DNA of 64,000 bases from Solirubrobacteraceae bacterium (GTDB lineage: Bacteria > Actinomycetota > Thermoleophilia > Solirubrobacterales > Solirubrobacteraceae), in contig JAJCYD010000038.1 of the NCBI GenBank assembly GCA_029263125.1, positions 62,001 to 126,000 of the forward strand. Reading direction: 5' to 3'. Position numbers and translations under genes: made by a program. Below are positions 43,932-52,421 of this stretch, piece after piece. The stretch's first letter is position 1; each line of letters begins with the position of its first letter. The notes under the pieces are model-generated. The model worked only from the letters and a program-made list of their open reading frames with translations. It did no database searches and was not told where the DNA came from.

Positions 43932-44968
43932 GCACGCTGACGCGCGGGGTGCGCTACGTCAGCCTGCCCGAGCCACGGGAGCACACGGCCTACCGGGCCG
44001 CCTCCGAGGAGATCGAGGCATTGCTGTGCGAGCTTCCGGGGTTTGTGGCTCTGTACCGCCTCGGCTCGGTGCGCCATCCGGGAATCTCGGACCTCGACCG
44101 CATCGCGGTGGTCCGCGCTGCCGATCGGGTGCCGTCGATCTGGCCGCGGCTGTCGGCGGACGCGCGCTACATCGCCATGCACGGTCCGTTTCTCGTTGAC
44201 GCCGACACGTTCACGGCCCATCGCTGGTTCACGCATCTCGCGGGGCTCGAGCTCGTCGCGGGCGACGGCCCGGCCATCGAGCAGCCGTCCGATCCCGATC
44301 GCTGCGACCTGCATCTGGCTGCCGAGGGCCTCGCGTTGCTGGCGATCAAGCTCGTACAGCATGCGCGCACCGGGCGCGTCAAGGTGCGCTCGACGCTGTG
44401 TGAGTTCCACGCGATGCGCTTCTCACTTCGGCTCGCCGGCCTGGACGCGGAGGCGGCGCCGCGCGCGTTCGCGTTCGTCGACGCCGTCCGAGACACGCGG
44501 CAGGCATGGTTCGCCGGCCCGCGGCCGGGATCCGGGGCGACGGCGGCGCGGCTGATGGCCGATGCGCCGGCGGCGGTGCTGGACGCACTGCTCGCTCTGG
44601 ACCGCCGCCTGATCGACGCCATTTCCCTGGCGGACGGCGCCGACGTCGCCCTGCGGGGATCGGTCAGTCCGGTGCGGCTGGTCGCGTGCGGCGAGCCACA
44701 GATCCACGAGGCGCTCGCGGCGACGGTGAGGCCTGCACCCGGCGCCGCGCTGATCGGACGCGTCCGGCGACTCGGGGCGCTGCGCTGGAGGACGTCGAGC
44801 GTGCGCCTGCCGATGCCACCGCACGTGCTCGCGCTGCTGACGCAGACGCGCGAGGGCGCCACCGAGCTTCACCGGACCCGCCGCAGGGTGATCAGCGACT
44901 ACGCGCGCTTCCTGGGCACGCGCGGCCAGGGCTACTCGCAGATCGGCCTGGGCGGGCCGTTCGCGTGA
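43928..44968 (+). CDS. Second nucleotidyltransferase-like protein
   Basis: 346 aa. LYRLGSVRHPGISDLDRIAV (GS at 46-47, D55, D57) resembles the nucleotidyltransferase signature, with a Gly-Ser and spaced aspartates but with a shorter spacing than the neighbour. The rest is helical with no named domain. Coupled to both neighbours by 4-nt overlaps. A shared role with the previous protein in modifying a glycan or lipid carrier is inferred only from order. Confidence 0.6.
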   Translation: MSTLTRGVRYVSLPEPREHTAYRAASEEIEALLCELPGFVALYRLGSVRHPGISDLDRIAVVRAADRVPSIWPRLSADARYIAMHGPFLVDADTFTAHRWFTHLAGLELVAGDGPAIEQPSDPDRCDLHLAAEGLALLAIKLVQHARTGRVKVRSTLCEFHAMRFSLRLAGLDAEAAPRAFAFVDAVRDTRQAWFAGPRPGSGATAARLMADAPAAVLDALLALDRRLIDAISLADGADVALRGSVSPVRLVACGEPQIHEALAATVRPAPGAALIGRVRRLGALRWRTSSVRLPMPPHVLALLTQTREGATELHRTRRRVISDYARFLGTRGQGYSQIGLGGPFA

Positions 44969-46086
44969 GCGCGGCGCCCATGTCGGTCGTCCACGTGATC
45001 TGGGACGGGCGGATCGGCGGCATCGAGCGTCTCGTCCATCAGATGGCTCGCTGCCAGGTCGCGGCGGGCCTGCACGTGGTCGTGGCCTTCGCGCGGCCCG
45101 TCGGGGTGTTCGCCGACGCGCTCTCACGGGACGGCATCGATGTGCTCGACCTCCGTGTGGGCTCGGGATATGGGCTTGGGCCGGGCATGCTGCTGCGGGT
45201 CGCCAGGGCGCTGCGCGGCTTCGACGTCCTGCACATCCACGCCTTCAACGTTCCGCTTGGGATCGCCGCGGTGCTCAGCGGGCGGCCGGCGGTCTACACC
45301 GAGCACGGCAGCTTCGGCATCGGGCGCCGCTTCGGCGTACTCAAGCGCCGGCTGCAGAAGCTCTACCTGCGCCGGTCGTCGGTCGCCGTCGTCGCCAACT
45401 CGCGCGACACGGCGCGCCGGCTTGAGGCCTACTACGGCATCGCCGGCGAGCAGGTCGACATCGTCCTCAACGGCGTGGCGTTCGGGCCGGCGGCCGAGCA
45501 GCCGGCACGCGAACAGGCGGGCCTCGTCGTCGGCTTTGTCGGGCGCTGGGCGCCGACCAAGCGGCTGGATCGCCTGCTGCGCGCGGTCGCGCTCGCCCGC
45601 CCGCGCGCCGACATGCGGCTGGTGATGGTCGGCGGCGGACCCTACGAGGGCGAGCTGCGTCGCCTGACCGCCGAGCTTCAGATCTGCGACGCCGTCGAGT
45701 TCGTCGGTCCGAGGATCGAACTCGACGAGCTCGTCGACGGCATGGATGTCATCGTCCAGACCGGGATCGAGTCCTTCGGCCTGTCGATCGTCGAGGGCTG
45801 TGGACGAGGAGCGCTGCCGATCGTCTTCGCCGACGGCGGCGGCGCCGTGGAGGTGCTGCCGCCGGACGGCGTCATCGTCGATGGCGTGCAGGAGCTGGCC
45901 GACGCGCTCGTGGCGCTGTGCGGCTCTCCGGCGCTGGGCGCGCCGGCGCGGGCACTCCGCGCGGAGTGGGCGCGGGAGCGCTATGACATCGCGAGCACCG
46001 TGGCCGGCTATCGCCGGATCTACGACCGTGCCCTGGAGAACGGGCGCAGCCGTCGCCGCGCGCGCAGGCCGTCGATGACCTCATAG
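44965..46086 (+). CDS. Glycosyltransferase family 4
   Basis: 373 aa of GT-B fold. VVHVIWDGRIGGIERLVHQ at the N-terminus binds the acceptor side; TEHGSFGIGRRF, NSRDTARRL and VLNGVAF lead into the C-domain GRWAPTKRLDRLLRA, GGGPYEGELRRL and GIESFGLSIVEG, with the E-x7-E donor site. Retaining cytoplasmic sugar transferase. GTG start overlaps the previous stop. Its 3' end overlaps the opposing formyltransferase gene by 67 bp. Confidence 0.9.
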   Translation: MSAAPMSVVHVIWDGRIGGIERLVHQMARCQVAAGLHVVVAFARPVGVFADALSRDGIDVLDLRVGSGYGLGPGMLLRVARALRGFDVLHIHAFNVPLGIAAVLSGRPAVYTEHGSFGIGRRFGVLKRRLQKLYLRRSSVAVVANSRDTARRLEAYYGIAGEQVDIVLNGVAFGPAAEQPAREQAGLVVGFVGRWAPTKRLDRLLRAVALARPRADMRLVMVGGGPYEGELRRLTAELQICDAVEFVGPRIELDELVDGMDVIVQTGIESFGLSIVEGCGRGALPIVFADGGGAVEVLPPDGVIVDGVQELADALVALCGSPALGAPARALRAEWARERYDIASTVAGYRRIYDRALENGRSRRRARRPSMTS

Positions 46087-47711
46087 CGCTCGCCGGCGTC
46101 GTAGGTGTGCGTCGCGATCACGCCGTTCCTGCGGTCGGGGTCCATCCGCCCGAGCACCGTCTCACGGTAGTCGGTCGTCGTCAGGACGTCGATGCGGTGC
46201 AGGACGATCGCGCTGCCGTAGCGCCCCGCGCAGTCTTGCGCAGGGCGCAGCACATCGGCGCCGTTGCGGAAGATTCGCCCGGCCGGTCGTGCGCGCCGCA
46301 CGTCGGACACGACGGGGTTCATCGGATGAGCCGTCCACGCGGCGTCCGGTGCCGTCGCCCAGAAGACGAACAGCTCGTCGGTCGGCGCGGCCCCCGGCAT
46401 CGCGATCGCGGTGAACATCCACAGCAGCTCCCCGTCGTCGAAGATCGTCGTATCGCACGCGTCGACGCCCGTCATCAGGACGCGCTCTCGCACCCACCGG
46501 TCGGGCAGCCGCTCGGCACGGAAGAGCTCGATCGTCTGCGCGGCCGAGGTCTCGGGGACCATGTAGGCCTGGCCGCGCCAGGCGAACGCGAACGGATAGG
46601 ACAGATGGTGATCGCGCTGCAGCACCACTCGCGCAGGCTCGGGGGCCGCGGTCACCGGCAGGGGCAGGCACGAGATCACCCCCTTGCCGTCGGCATGGCG
46701 AAACTCCTCGAAGAGCAGGTGGTCGCCGAGCACGAAGGGGTCGGCGTAGTAGCGATCGGCGGGTGGAGTGATCTCCTCGAAGCCTTCGAGGAACCCGCCG
46801 TCCAGCGGTGAGCCGTCGCGGCGTCGGCGGTAGGCCAAGAACCACTGCTCGCGGGCGATCAGCCGGCGCAGCCTGCGCGCCGCGATGCCGCGCCCGATGC
46901 GGATCAGGAAGCGCAGCATCTGGCGGTTGGTGGGGCTGCGATAGATCGGCTTGTCGTAGGCGCACGTCTCGCGGTACTCCGGCAGCGCCTCCAGACGCTC
47001 CCACCCATGCTCGTGCAGCTCGCGCAGACGGCGGATGACGAAGTGCGCGCTCTTCCAGAAGGCGCGGTCTCGCCCGCGGTGCAGCGACACGGGATGCGTC
47101 GAGGACCACGACCGGTACAGCACGCCGCCGCCGTCGAGCTCGTCGGTCAGGCGTTGCAGGATCGTCCCGGACACCGGGTTGCCCTCGTACATCTCCCAGA
47201 AGAACGGCGGTGTGCCGCGGTAGTGGCGGTTGTCACCGTGGTGAAAGGACCACACGCCGTAGCGCGCGGCGTCGAGGATCTCGCCGCGGATGATGTTGAA
47301 GCCGAATCGCAGGAGGACGTCGAGGTCGGCGGCCCGGATCGCGGCGATCGTCTCGGCGTCGAAGCGGTGCTCGAAGCGCCGCGGCGCGAGCGGCACCGTC
47401 GACAGCCGTGGGACGGCGGCGAACTCCGCGTCCACGTCGACCGCTGCGGAGGCATCGGTGCCACCCGCGCCGAAGACGCGCTGGTCCACTCGCTTGTAGA
47501 GCTTGTAGGCGATCAGCGAGCGATTGCCCCGCAGGCGGTCGCGCCGCGACCGTGGCGGGGGCGTCTCGTCGTTGACGACGAACAGCGCCAGCTCGCTGAA
47601 TGCCGACGCCTCGATCTGGCGCAGGATCAGGGCTTCCCAGCTTGCCAGCGAGAAGCCGTTGACCATCACGCCGATGCGCAGCGGCGGCTTCTGCTCGGCG
47701 GCCGACGGCAT
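46020..47711 (-). CDS. Formyltransferase domain fused to a GINT1-N-like beta-propeller
   Basis: 563 aa. Residues 1-250 follow the folate-dependent formyltransferase fold: LRIGVMVNGFSLASWEALIL, RFGFNIIRGEILDAARYGVW, then SFHHGDNRHYRG at the catalytic site and LTDELDGGGVLY. The usual Asn of the N-x-H pair is Ser here; His and the later Asp remain. Residues about 300-560 (RYYADPFVLGDHLLFEEF, SYPFAFAW, GRIFRNGADVLRPAQDCAG) match the N-terminal domain of plant GINT1-like proteins found in bacterial glycan loci. May formylate or bind an amino sugar. Start is 4 nt after the stop of asnB. Confidence 0.72.
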   Translation of the reverse strand: MPSAAEQKPPLRIGVMVNGFSLASWEALILRQIEASAFSELALFVVNDETPPPRSRRDRLRGNRSLIAYKLYKRVDQRVFGAGGTDASAAVDVDAEFAAVPRLSTVPLAPRRFEHRFDAETIAAIRAADLDVLLRFGFNIIRGEILDAARYGVWSFHHGDNRHYRGTPPFFWEMYEGNPVSGTILQRLTDELDGGGVLYRSWSSTHPVSLHRGRDRAFWKSAHFVIRRLRELHEHGWERLEALPEYRETCAYDKPIYRSPTNRQMLRFLIRIGRGIAARRLRRLIAREQWFLAYRRRRDGSPLDGGFLEGFEEITPPADRYYADPFVLGDHLLFEEFRHADGKGVISCLPLPVTAAPEPARVVLQRDHHLSYPFAFAWRGQAYMVPETSAAQTIELFRAERLPDRWVRERVLMTGVDACDTTIFDDGELLWMFTAIAMPGAAPTDELFVFWATAPDAAWTAHPMNPVVSDVRRARPAGRIFRNGADVLRPAQDCAGRYGSAIVLHRIDVLTTTDYRETVLGRMDPDRRNGVIATHTYDAGERYEVIDGLRARRRLRPFSRARS

Positions 47712-47715
47712 CGTT

Positions 47716-49557
47716 TTAGATGTTGATCTCACACCACGCTGCGAGCGTGCCGATCGTCCACAGGGAGAACGACGCGTTGTCTGAGCGCCCGGCGCGCAGC
47801 GGCTCGATCGCCGTCTTGGACAGCAGGCCCTCGGCGACGAGTTGCGAGCTGGCCGTCAGGCGGTGGGCGAGCAGCGGCGCGGCCCAGTCGGCGACCGGCG
47901 GGCAGAAGCCCTGCTTGGGCCGCTGGGTGATGTAGGCGGGAAGCAGCGGCTTGACGGCCTGGCGAAACAGCGCCTTGGGCGCGTAGCCGGGAACCTTGAC
48001 GCTCTGAGGCAGCCGAAACGCCCACCGCGCCAGCTCGGGATCCAGCAGCGGCACGCGACCTTCGACGGAGTGGTTCATGCCCATCCGGTCCAGCCGTGTG
48101 AGGTAGTCGCCGAGCAGGTGTCGCTTGACCGCGACATAGGACATCCAGCCGAGGAAGTCGCCGTCGCGGGCACGCTTGTCGTAGCGCCGGCGCAGCGTGG
48201 CCAGCGGCGCCGCCGGTGAGCAGCCCGCGAGCGCCCGCTGCCCGGCCGGTCCCAACGAGCGGGCAAGGTCGTCGTCGTGAAATGGCCTGCTGCCGACGAA
48301 CAGCTCGCCGTTCTCGCTGGCCCGGCGCGCGATGTCGCCCGCCAGTCCGCCCGCGGCCCGGCGCGTCGCCAACCCGGCGGCGCGCCGCAGCGGCCGGGGC
48401 ACGCGCCGCCAGTAGCGCTCGTGAAAGCGTAGGTAGGTCATCCAGCGGTTGTAGCCGCCGAACAGCTCGTCGGCGCCGTCGCCGGAAAGCAGGACCTTGC
48501 CGCCGTCCTCGTGAACGGCGCCGGCGATCGCCGAGACCGCGATCCAGGTCGGATTGCTCGACGGCAGGTCCATCGCCGACAGCCACTGGTCCAGGTCCGC
48601 CTGAAGTGACTCCTGCGTCAGTCGAAGGTCGCGATGGCGAATGCCGAGGTCCCCCGCCAGGCGCCCTGCCGCGTGCGATTCGTCGGTCTCAAGGCCGAAG
48701 GAGACCGAGTACGCCGTCAGCTTGGACGGGTCGGTGTGACGGGCGGCGAGCGCCGCGATCACGCCGGAGTCAAGCCCGCCCGACAGCATCATCGATATCG
48801 GCACGTCCGCCACGAGCGACGCCCCGACCGCCTCGTCGAGCAGCCGGCGCAGCTCGGTCTCGGGCGGCCCTTCCGGCGCGGGACCGCCGTCGAGCACGTC
48901 CCAGTACTCGGCGACCTGCACGCCGCCGGCGCCGACACGCAGCAGGTGTCCAGGCTCGAGCTGGCGCACCCCTGCGATCAGCGTCCGGTCGTCGTTGGTG
49001 TGCCCGAAGGACAGGTACTCGATGACCGCGTGGTGATCGAGGTCGCGCGACAGCGCGGGGTGGGCGAGCATCGAGCGCATCTCGCTCGCGGCGACGAACA
49101 CACCGTCGCGCAGCGCCCAGTACAGGGGCTTGACGCCGAGCTGGTCGCGCACCGCAACGAGCTCGCCGGTCTGATGGTCGGCGAGGACCAGCGCGAACAT
49201 CCCTCGTAGGCGTGCGAATGCCGACTCGCCGAATGTCAGGTATGCGTGCAGCACGACCTCGGTGTCGGACTCGGTCTCAAAACGCACTCCCCGGCCGGCC
49301 AGCTCGGCGCGCAGCCGGCGGAAGTTGAAGACCTCGCCGTTGTAGACGAGGGTGTAGCGACCGCTGGGGTCGGTGAAGGGCTGGCTGGCCTGCGGGTTGT
49401 CGGGGTCGATGATCGCCAGCCGGCAGTGCTCCAGCACGAGCCCGGCGGATGTCGCGACCGCCTCACCGTCGGGTCCGCGGTGGCGCATCGTCGGCAGCGC
49501 CCACGGCATGGCGCGGCCGTCGCCACGCGTGTCGAACGTGACGCCTAGGCCGCACAT
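47716..49557 (-). CDS. asnB: Asparagine synthase (glutamine-hydrolysing), AsnB-type
   Basis: 613 aa. The N-terminal Ntn amidotransferase domain has the nucleophile C2 (MCGLGVTFD), RHRGPDG and YNGEVFNF; the synthetase domain has the PP-loop SGGLDSG and LLSGDGADELFGGYNRW. In glycan loci such paralogues usually amidate uronic acids of the polysaccharide, using glutamine and ATP, rather than making asparagine. The ManNAcA-type precursor from unit one could be its substrate; that is inference. The gene is inside the large leftward operon. Confidence 0.9.
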   Translation of the reverse strand: MCGLGVTFDTRGDGRAMPWALPTMRHRGPDGEAVATSAGLVLEHCRLAIIDPDNPQASQPFTDPSGRYTLVYNGEVFNFRRLRAELAGRGVRFETESDTEVVLHAYLTFGESAFARLRGMFALVLADHQTGELVAVRDQLGVKPLYWALRDGVFVAASEMRSMLAHPALSRDLDHHAVIEYLSFGHTNDDRTLIAGVRQLEPGHLLRVGAGGVQVAEYWDVLDGGPAPEGPPETELRRLLDEAVGASLVADVPISMMLSGGLDSGVIAALAARHTDPSKLTAYSVSFGLETDESHAAGRLAGDLGIRHRDLRLTQESLQADLDQWLSAMDLPSSNPTWIAVSAIAGAVHEDGGKVLLSGDGADELFGGYNRWMTYLRFHERYWRRVPRPLRRAAGLATRRAAGGLAGDIARRASENGELFVGSRPFHDDDLARSLGPAGQRALAGCSPAAPLATLRRRYDKRARDGDFLGWMSYVAVKRHLLGDYLTRLDRMGMNHSVEGRVPLLDPELARWAFRLPQSVKVPGYAPKALFRQAVKPLLPAYITQRPKQGFCPPVADWAAPLLAHRLTASSQLVAEGLLSKTAIEPLRAGRSDNASFSLWTIGTLAAWCEINI

Positions 49558-49572
49558 CGCAGGTCGGCCACC

Positions 49573-50664
49573 CTACTGGGCGGCGAGATCGCTCAACCAG
49601 CGCGCGAGCTGGCGGTCGGTGTGCTCCTGGGTGTACTGCGATTCGTAGCGCCGGCGCGCGGCGCGGCTCATGCGATCGCGCAGCCCGGGCTCGCCGAGCA
49701 GCGTGAGGATGCGCTCGGCCAGCTGGGATGGCACGGGATCGTCGAGGACGAAGCCCGAGGCGCCGTCGATCACCGTCTCGGCGATCGCCCCACGGTCAGT
49801 CGTGACGACCGGCAGCCCTGCCGCGAGCGCCTCGAGCACCACGCGCGGATGGCCCTCCGGCTCGGCGGGAGGAAACAGCAGGTATCCCGCCTGCGCCAAG
49901 ACGTCGCTCTTGCTCTGCCCGCTCACCGGCCCGCGGAACTCGATGCGGTCGCCGAAGTCGGCTGCCATGTCGCGCATCTGACGATCCAGCTGCGGGCTCT
50001 CGGGGCTGCCGGCGAAGATGAAGCGCGCCGTGGGCCGCTCGCGCAGCACCATGATCGCGGCCTCCAGCGCCTCGACGACGCCCTTGCGGCGACGCAGGTT
50101 GCTCAGGTAGAGGCCTGTCTCCCCGTGACGCTCGCCGGTGTCCAGCCGCAGGTCGGGCGTGCCGTTGACGACGACGGTGATCCGCTCTTCGGCGATCAGC
50201 CCCGCGAAGATCCAGTGCAGGCGCGAGCCCATGACAGCCATCGAGCTGACGCGGCGCAGCGTGCCACGGATCCACCAGCGCGCAACGCGCGACTGTGCGT
50301 CATAGAAGCCGCGGAACTCCGAGCCTCGCAGGTGCGCCGCGACCTTCCATCCACGCGCCGCGGCAAGCCGGACGTACAGTGAGTCGCGCAGCACGGCGAG
50401 CAGGCCCTGAGACAGGGGCAGGTACACGACGCCCCGCGGACCTCGCAGCTGGCGTGCGAGGTCCAGCAGGCTGCGCAGACCGATCCACACGTTCTGCACG
50501 TCCAGCCGGCCGATGTTCTGCGCGTCGCGACCGTCGCTGAGGTCGACGTGGCGCACGACGAACGCCTCGGCGAGATCCGGATTGGCGAGGACGAGCGAGG
50601 TCGAGATCGTCACACCGTGCAGGGGCGGCGGGAGTCCGCCGATGACCACCAGCCGCGGCTTCAT
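49573..50664 (-). CDS. Glycosyltransferase family 4
   Basis: 363 aa, GT-B fold. IGGLPPPLHGVTISTSLVL opens the N-domain (Gly-rich acceptor loop); the C-domain has LYLSNLRRRKGVVEALEA, FAGSPESPQLDRQM and FPPAEPEGHPRVVLEALAAG with the E-x7-E donor motif. ATG 50664 overlaps the stop of the polymerase gene. A cytoplasmic transferase that adds one sugar of the repeat unit. Confidence 0.9.
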   Translation of the reverse strand: MKPRLVVIGGLPPPLHGVTISTSLVLANPDLAEAFVVRHVDLSDGRDAQNIGRLDVQNVWIGLRSLLDLARQLRGPRGVVYLPLSQGLLAVLRDSLYVRLAAARGWKVAAHLRGSEFRGFYDAQSRVARWWIRGTLRRVSSMAVMGSRLHWIFAGLIAEERITVVVNGTPDLRLDTGERHGETGLYLSNLRRRKGVVEALEAAIMVLRERPTARFIFAGSPESPQLDRQMRDMAADFGDRIEFRGPVSGQSKSDVLAQAGYLLFPPAEPEGHPRVVLEALAAGLPVVTTDRGAIAETVIDGASGFVLDDPVPSQLAERILTLLGEPGLRDRMSRAARRRYESQYTQEHTDRQLARWLSDLAAQ

Positions 50665-52421
50665 GCGGTCACCCTTCGCGCGTTGAACTCCTTTGTCACG
50701 ACGGCGAAGACGATCCACGCCAGGAACGTCAGTCGCGTCACCTCGAACCAGTTCTCCAACACCGCCATCTGCAGCAGGACGAACATGCTGACGGTGCTCG
50801 CGCAGAGCAGCGCCGGCAACGGATCGCCGTCGCTCGCCGTCCGCACCGACGTCATCGTCATGCGCAGGGTGAACAGGAACGCCCACACGTAGAGCCCGAC
50901 GATCAGCGCGAACCCCAGCACGCCGACCTCCGCAAGGAGCGACAGATAGCTTGAGAACGGTGAGCTCAAGGCCCGCGAGCCGTCGACGACCTCCGCGTCC
51001 AGCAGCTGCGGGACGACGTACTTGTCTGAGACGTCGGTCGTGTACAGGCGACCGTTGGTCAGCGCCTTGACGTAGTCGCCGGCGACATTTGAGCCCGACG
51101 AGGAAATGGCGGCGCGCGCGAAGGTCTGCCAGCCGCGGCTGGAGTACGTGCCCGGCCCGGTTCCCGTCAGGATGAAGCGCGCGTCCTCGGTGTACAGCTG
51201 CCCCACGACCTGAGCGGGGCCGAGGCGCTGCTTGACGAAACTCGTCGGGTCGCCGCGCGATTGCTCGATCGCGGTGCCGAACTTCAGCTCGGGAACGTTC
51301 TGGGCGACGTACACCAGCGTGCACAGCAGCCCTCCCACCGCGAGGATCCCGATCAGCGCACCTCGCCCGCGGGCGAAGCTCAACACGGCGCCCAGCAGCA
51401 GGGTCGTCAGGAACGTCGTGATCAGCAGTGAGCGGTACTGCGCCAGGAAGATCACGACCATGACCGCAAGCAGCAGGAACGGCACGAGCTTTGAGACCAG
51501 ACGCCGCCGCTCGAACGTGAAGATGCCGGCCAGCAGGCCGACGCTGACCAGCAGGAAGAACACGAGCTGATAGGCGTTCTCGCCGAAGGTGCCGGCGATG
51601 ACGTCGGGGTTCTTCGTCGCCAGGTACTCCGGCAGCTGGACCCCGAAGGCGAGGACGAGCTGCAGCACGGTGATCACGACCAGCAACCGCGACAGTCGCA
51701 CGGCCGAGCCCGGGATCCACAGCCGGTGTACCGCGTAGAAGACGACGACGGGCCCGATGAAGCCGTAGAGGAACATCAGGGCGGGCGCCGGCTCGACCCG
51801 CGTGAGGTTCGTCATGGCCGCCAGCGCGAAGACTGCCAGGAACAGGAAGGCGATCACGAGCGCGGGCGCGGGCGCGCGTACCTGCTTGGTCGCAGGTGAC
51901 GAGAACGCCGCCGCGACGCCGAGTAGCACGAAGATCGGGATGTCGACGAAGTTCGCCGCTCGCGGCAGGACCGACAGCAGCTCGGTGAACGCCCGGATCA
52001 CGAGCAGCAGCGTCAGCGAGCCAAGCACGAGCACGGTCGGGAACCTCGCGCCGGGAGCAGTCCGCTCGGGCTCGGCGGCGCTGGACGGCGACGGCGCGCT
52101 TGCCGCGATCGGGGTGCGCTGGACGGTCTCCTGAAACCAGCTCACGGGGCGTCCGGTCGCGTCCGCGATCGCCAGCAGGTGGGGTGTGGCGTCGACGGCG
52201 TCGCGTTCCAGGCGTTGCACGTGCCACAGCGACAGCCCGATGCGGCGACCGAGCTCCTTGGCGGTGAGGCCGGCGCGGCGGCGTGCCAGCGCGATCCGGC
52301 TGCCGAGCTCTGGATCTGCGACGGACGCTTCGCCCGCGTTCGGGCCCTGCCTCCGGCCGCGGCCGCGAAGCGGGCCCAATCGTGAGCCGAAGGACCACGG
52401 GCCGGTCGCGGGCGTGGTCAT
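50661..52421 (-). CDS. XRE helix-turn-helix fused to O-antigen ligase/polymerase (Wzy-like)
   Basis: 586 aa. A short basic N-terminus, then at about 36-95 an XRE-type helix-turn-helix (GSRIALARRRAGLTAKELGR, RIGLSLWHVQRLERD), a Pro/Ser linker, and from about 130 roughly eleven membrane helices of the O-antigen ligase/Wzy type, with a large outer loop (FVKQRLGPAQVVGQL, GTGPGTYSSRGWQTF). Polymerises or ligates exported repeat units. The HTH faces the cytoplasm; it may bind DNA or protein. ATG 52421 overlaps the previous stop by ATGA, so the HTH is truly part of this gene. Confidence 0.82.
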   Translation of the reverse strand: MTTPATGPWSFGSRLGPLRGRGRRQGPNAGEASVADPELGSRIALARRRAGLTAKELGRRIGLSLWHVQRLERDAVDATPHLLAIADATGRPVSWFQETVQRTPIAASAPSPSSAAEPERTAPGARFPTVLVLGSLTLLLVIRAFTELLSVLPRAANFVDIPIFVLLGVAAAFSSPATKQVRAPAPALVIAFLFLAVFALAAMTNLTRVEPAPALMFLYGFIGPVVVFYAVHRLWIPGSAVRLSRLLVVITVLQLVLAFGVQLPEYLATKNPDVIAGTFGENAYQLVFFLLVSVGLLAGIFTFERRRLVSKLVPFLLLAVMVVIFLAQYRSLLITTFLTTLLLGAVLSFARGRGALIGILAVGGLLCTLVYVAQNVPELKFGTAIEQSRGDPTSFVKQRLGPAQVVGQLYTEDARFILTGTGPGTYSSRGWQTFARAAISSSGSNVAGDYVKALTNGRLYTTDVSDKYVVPQLLDAEVVDGSRALSSPFSSYLSLLAEVGVLGFALIVGLYVWAFLFTLRMTMTSVRTASDGDPLPALLCASTVSMFVLLQMAVLENWFEVTRLTFLAWIVFAVVTKEFNARRVTA

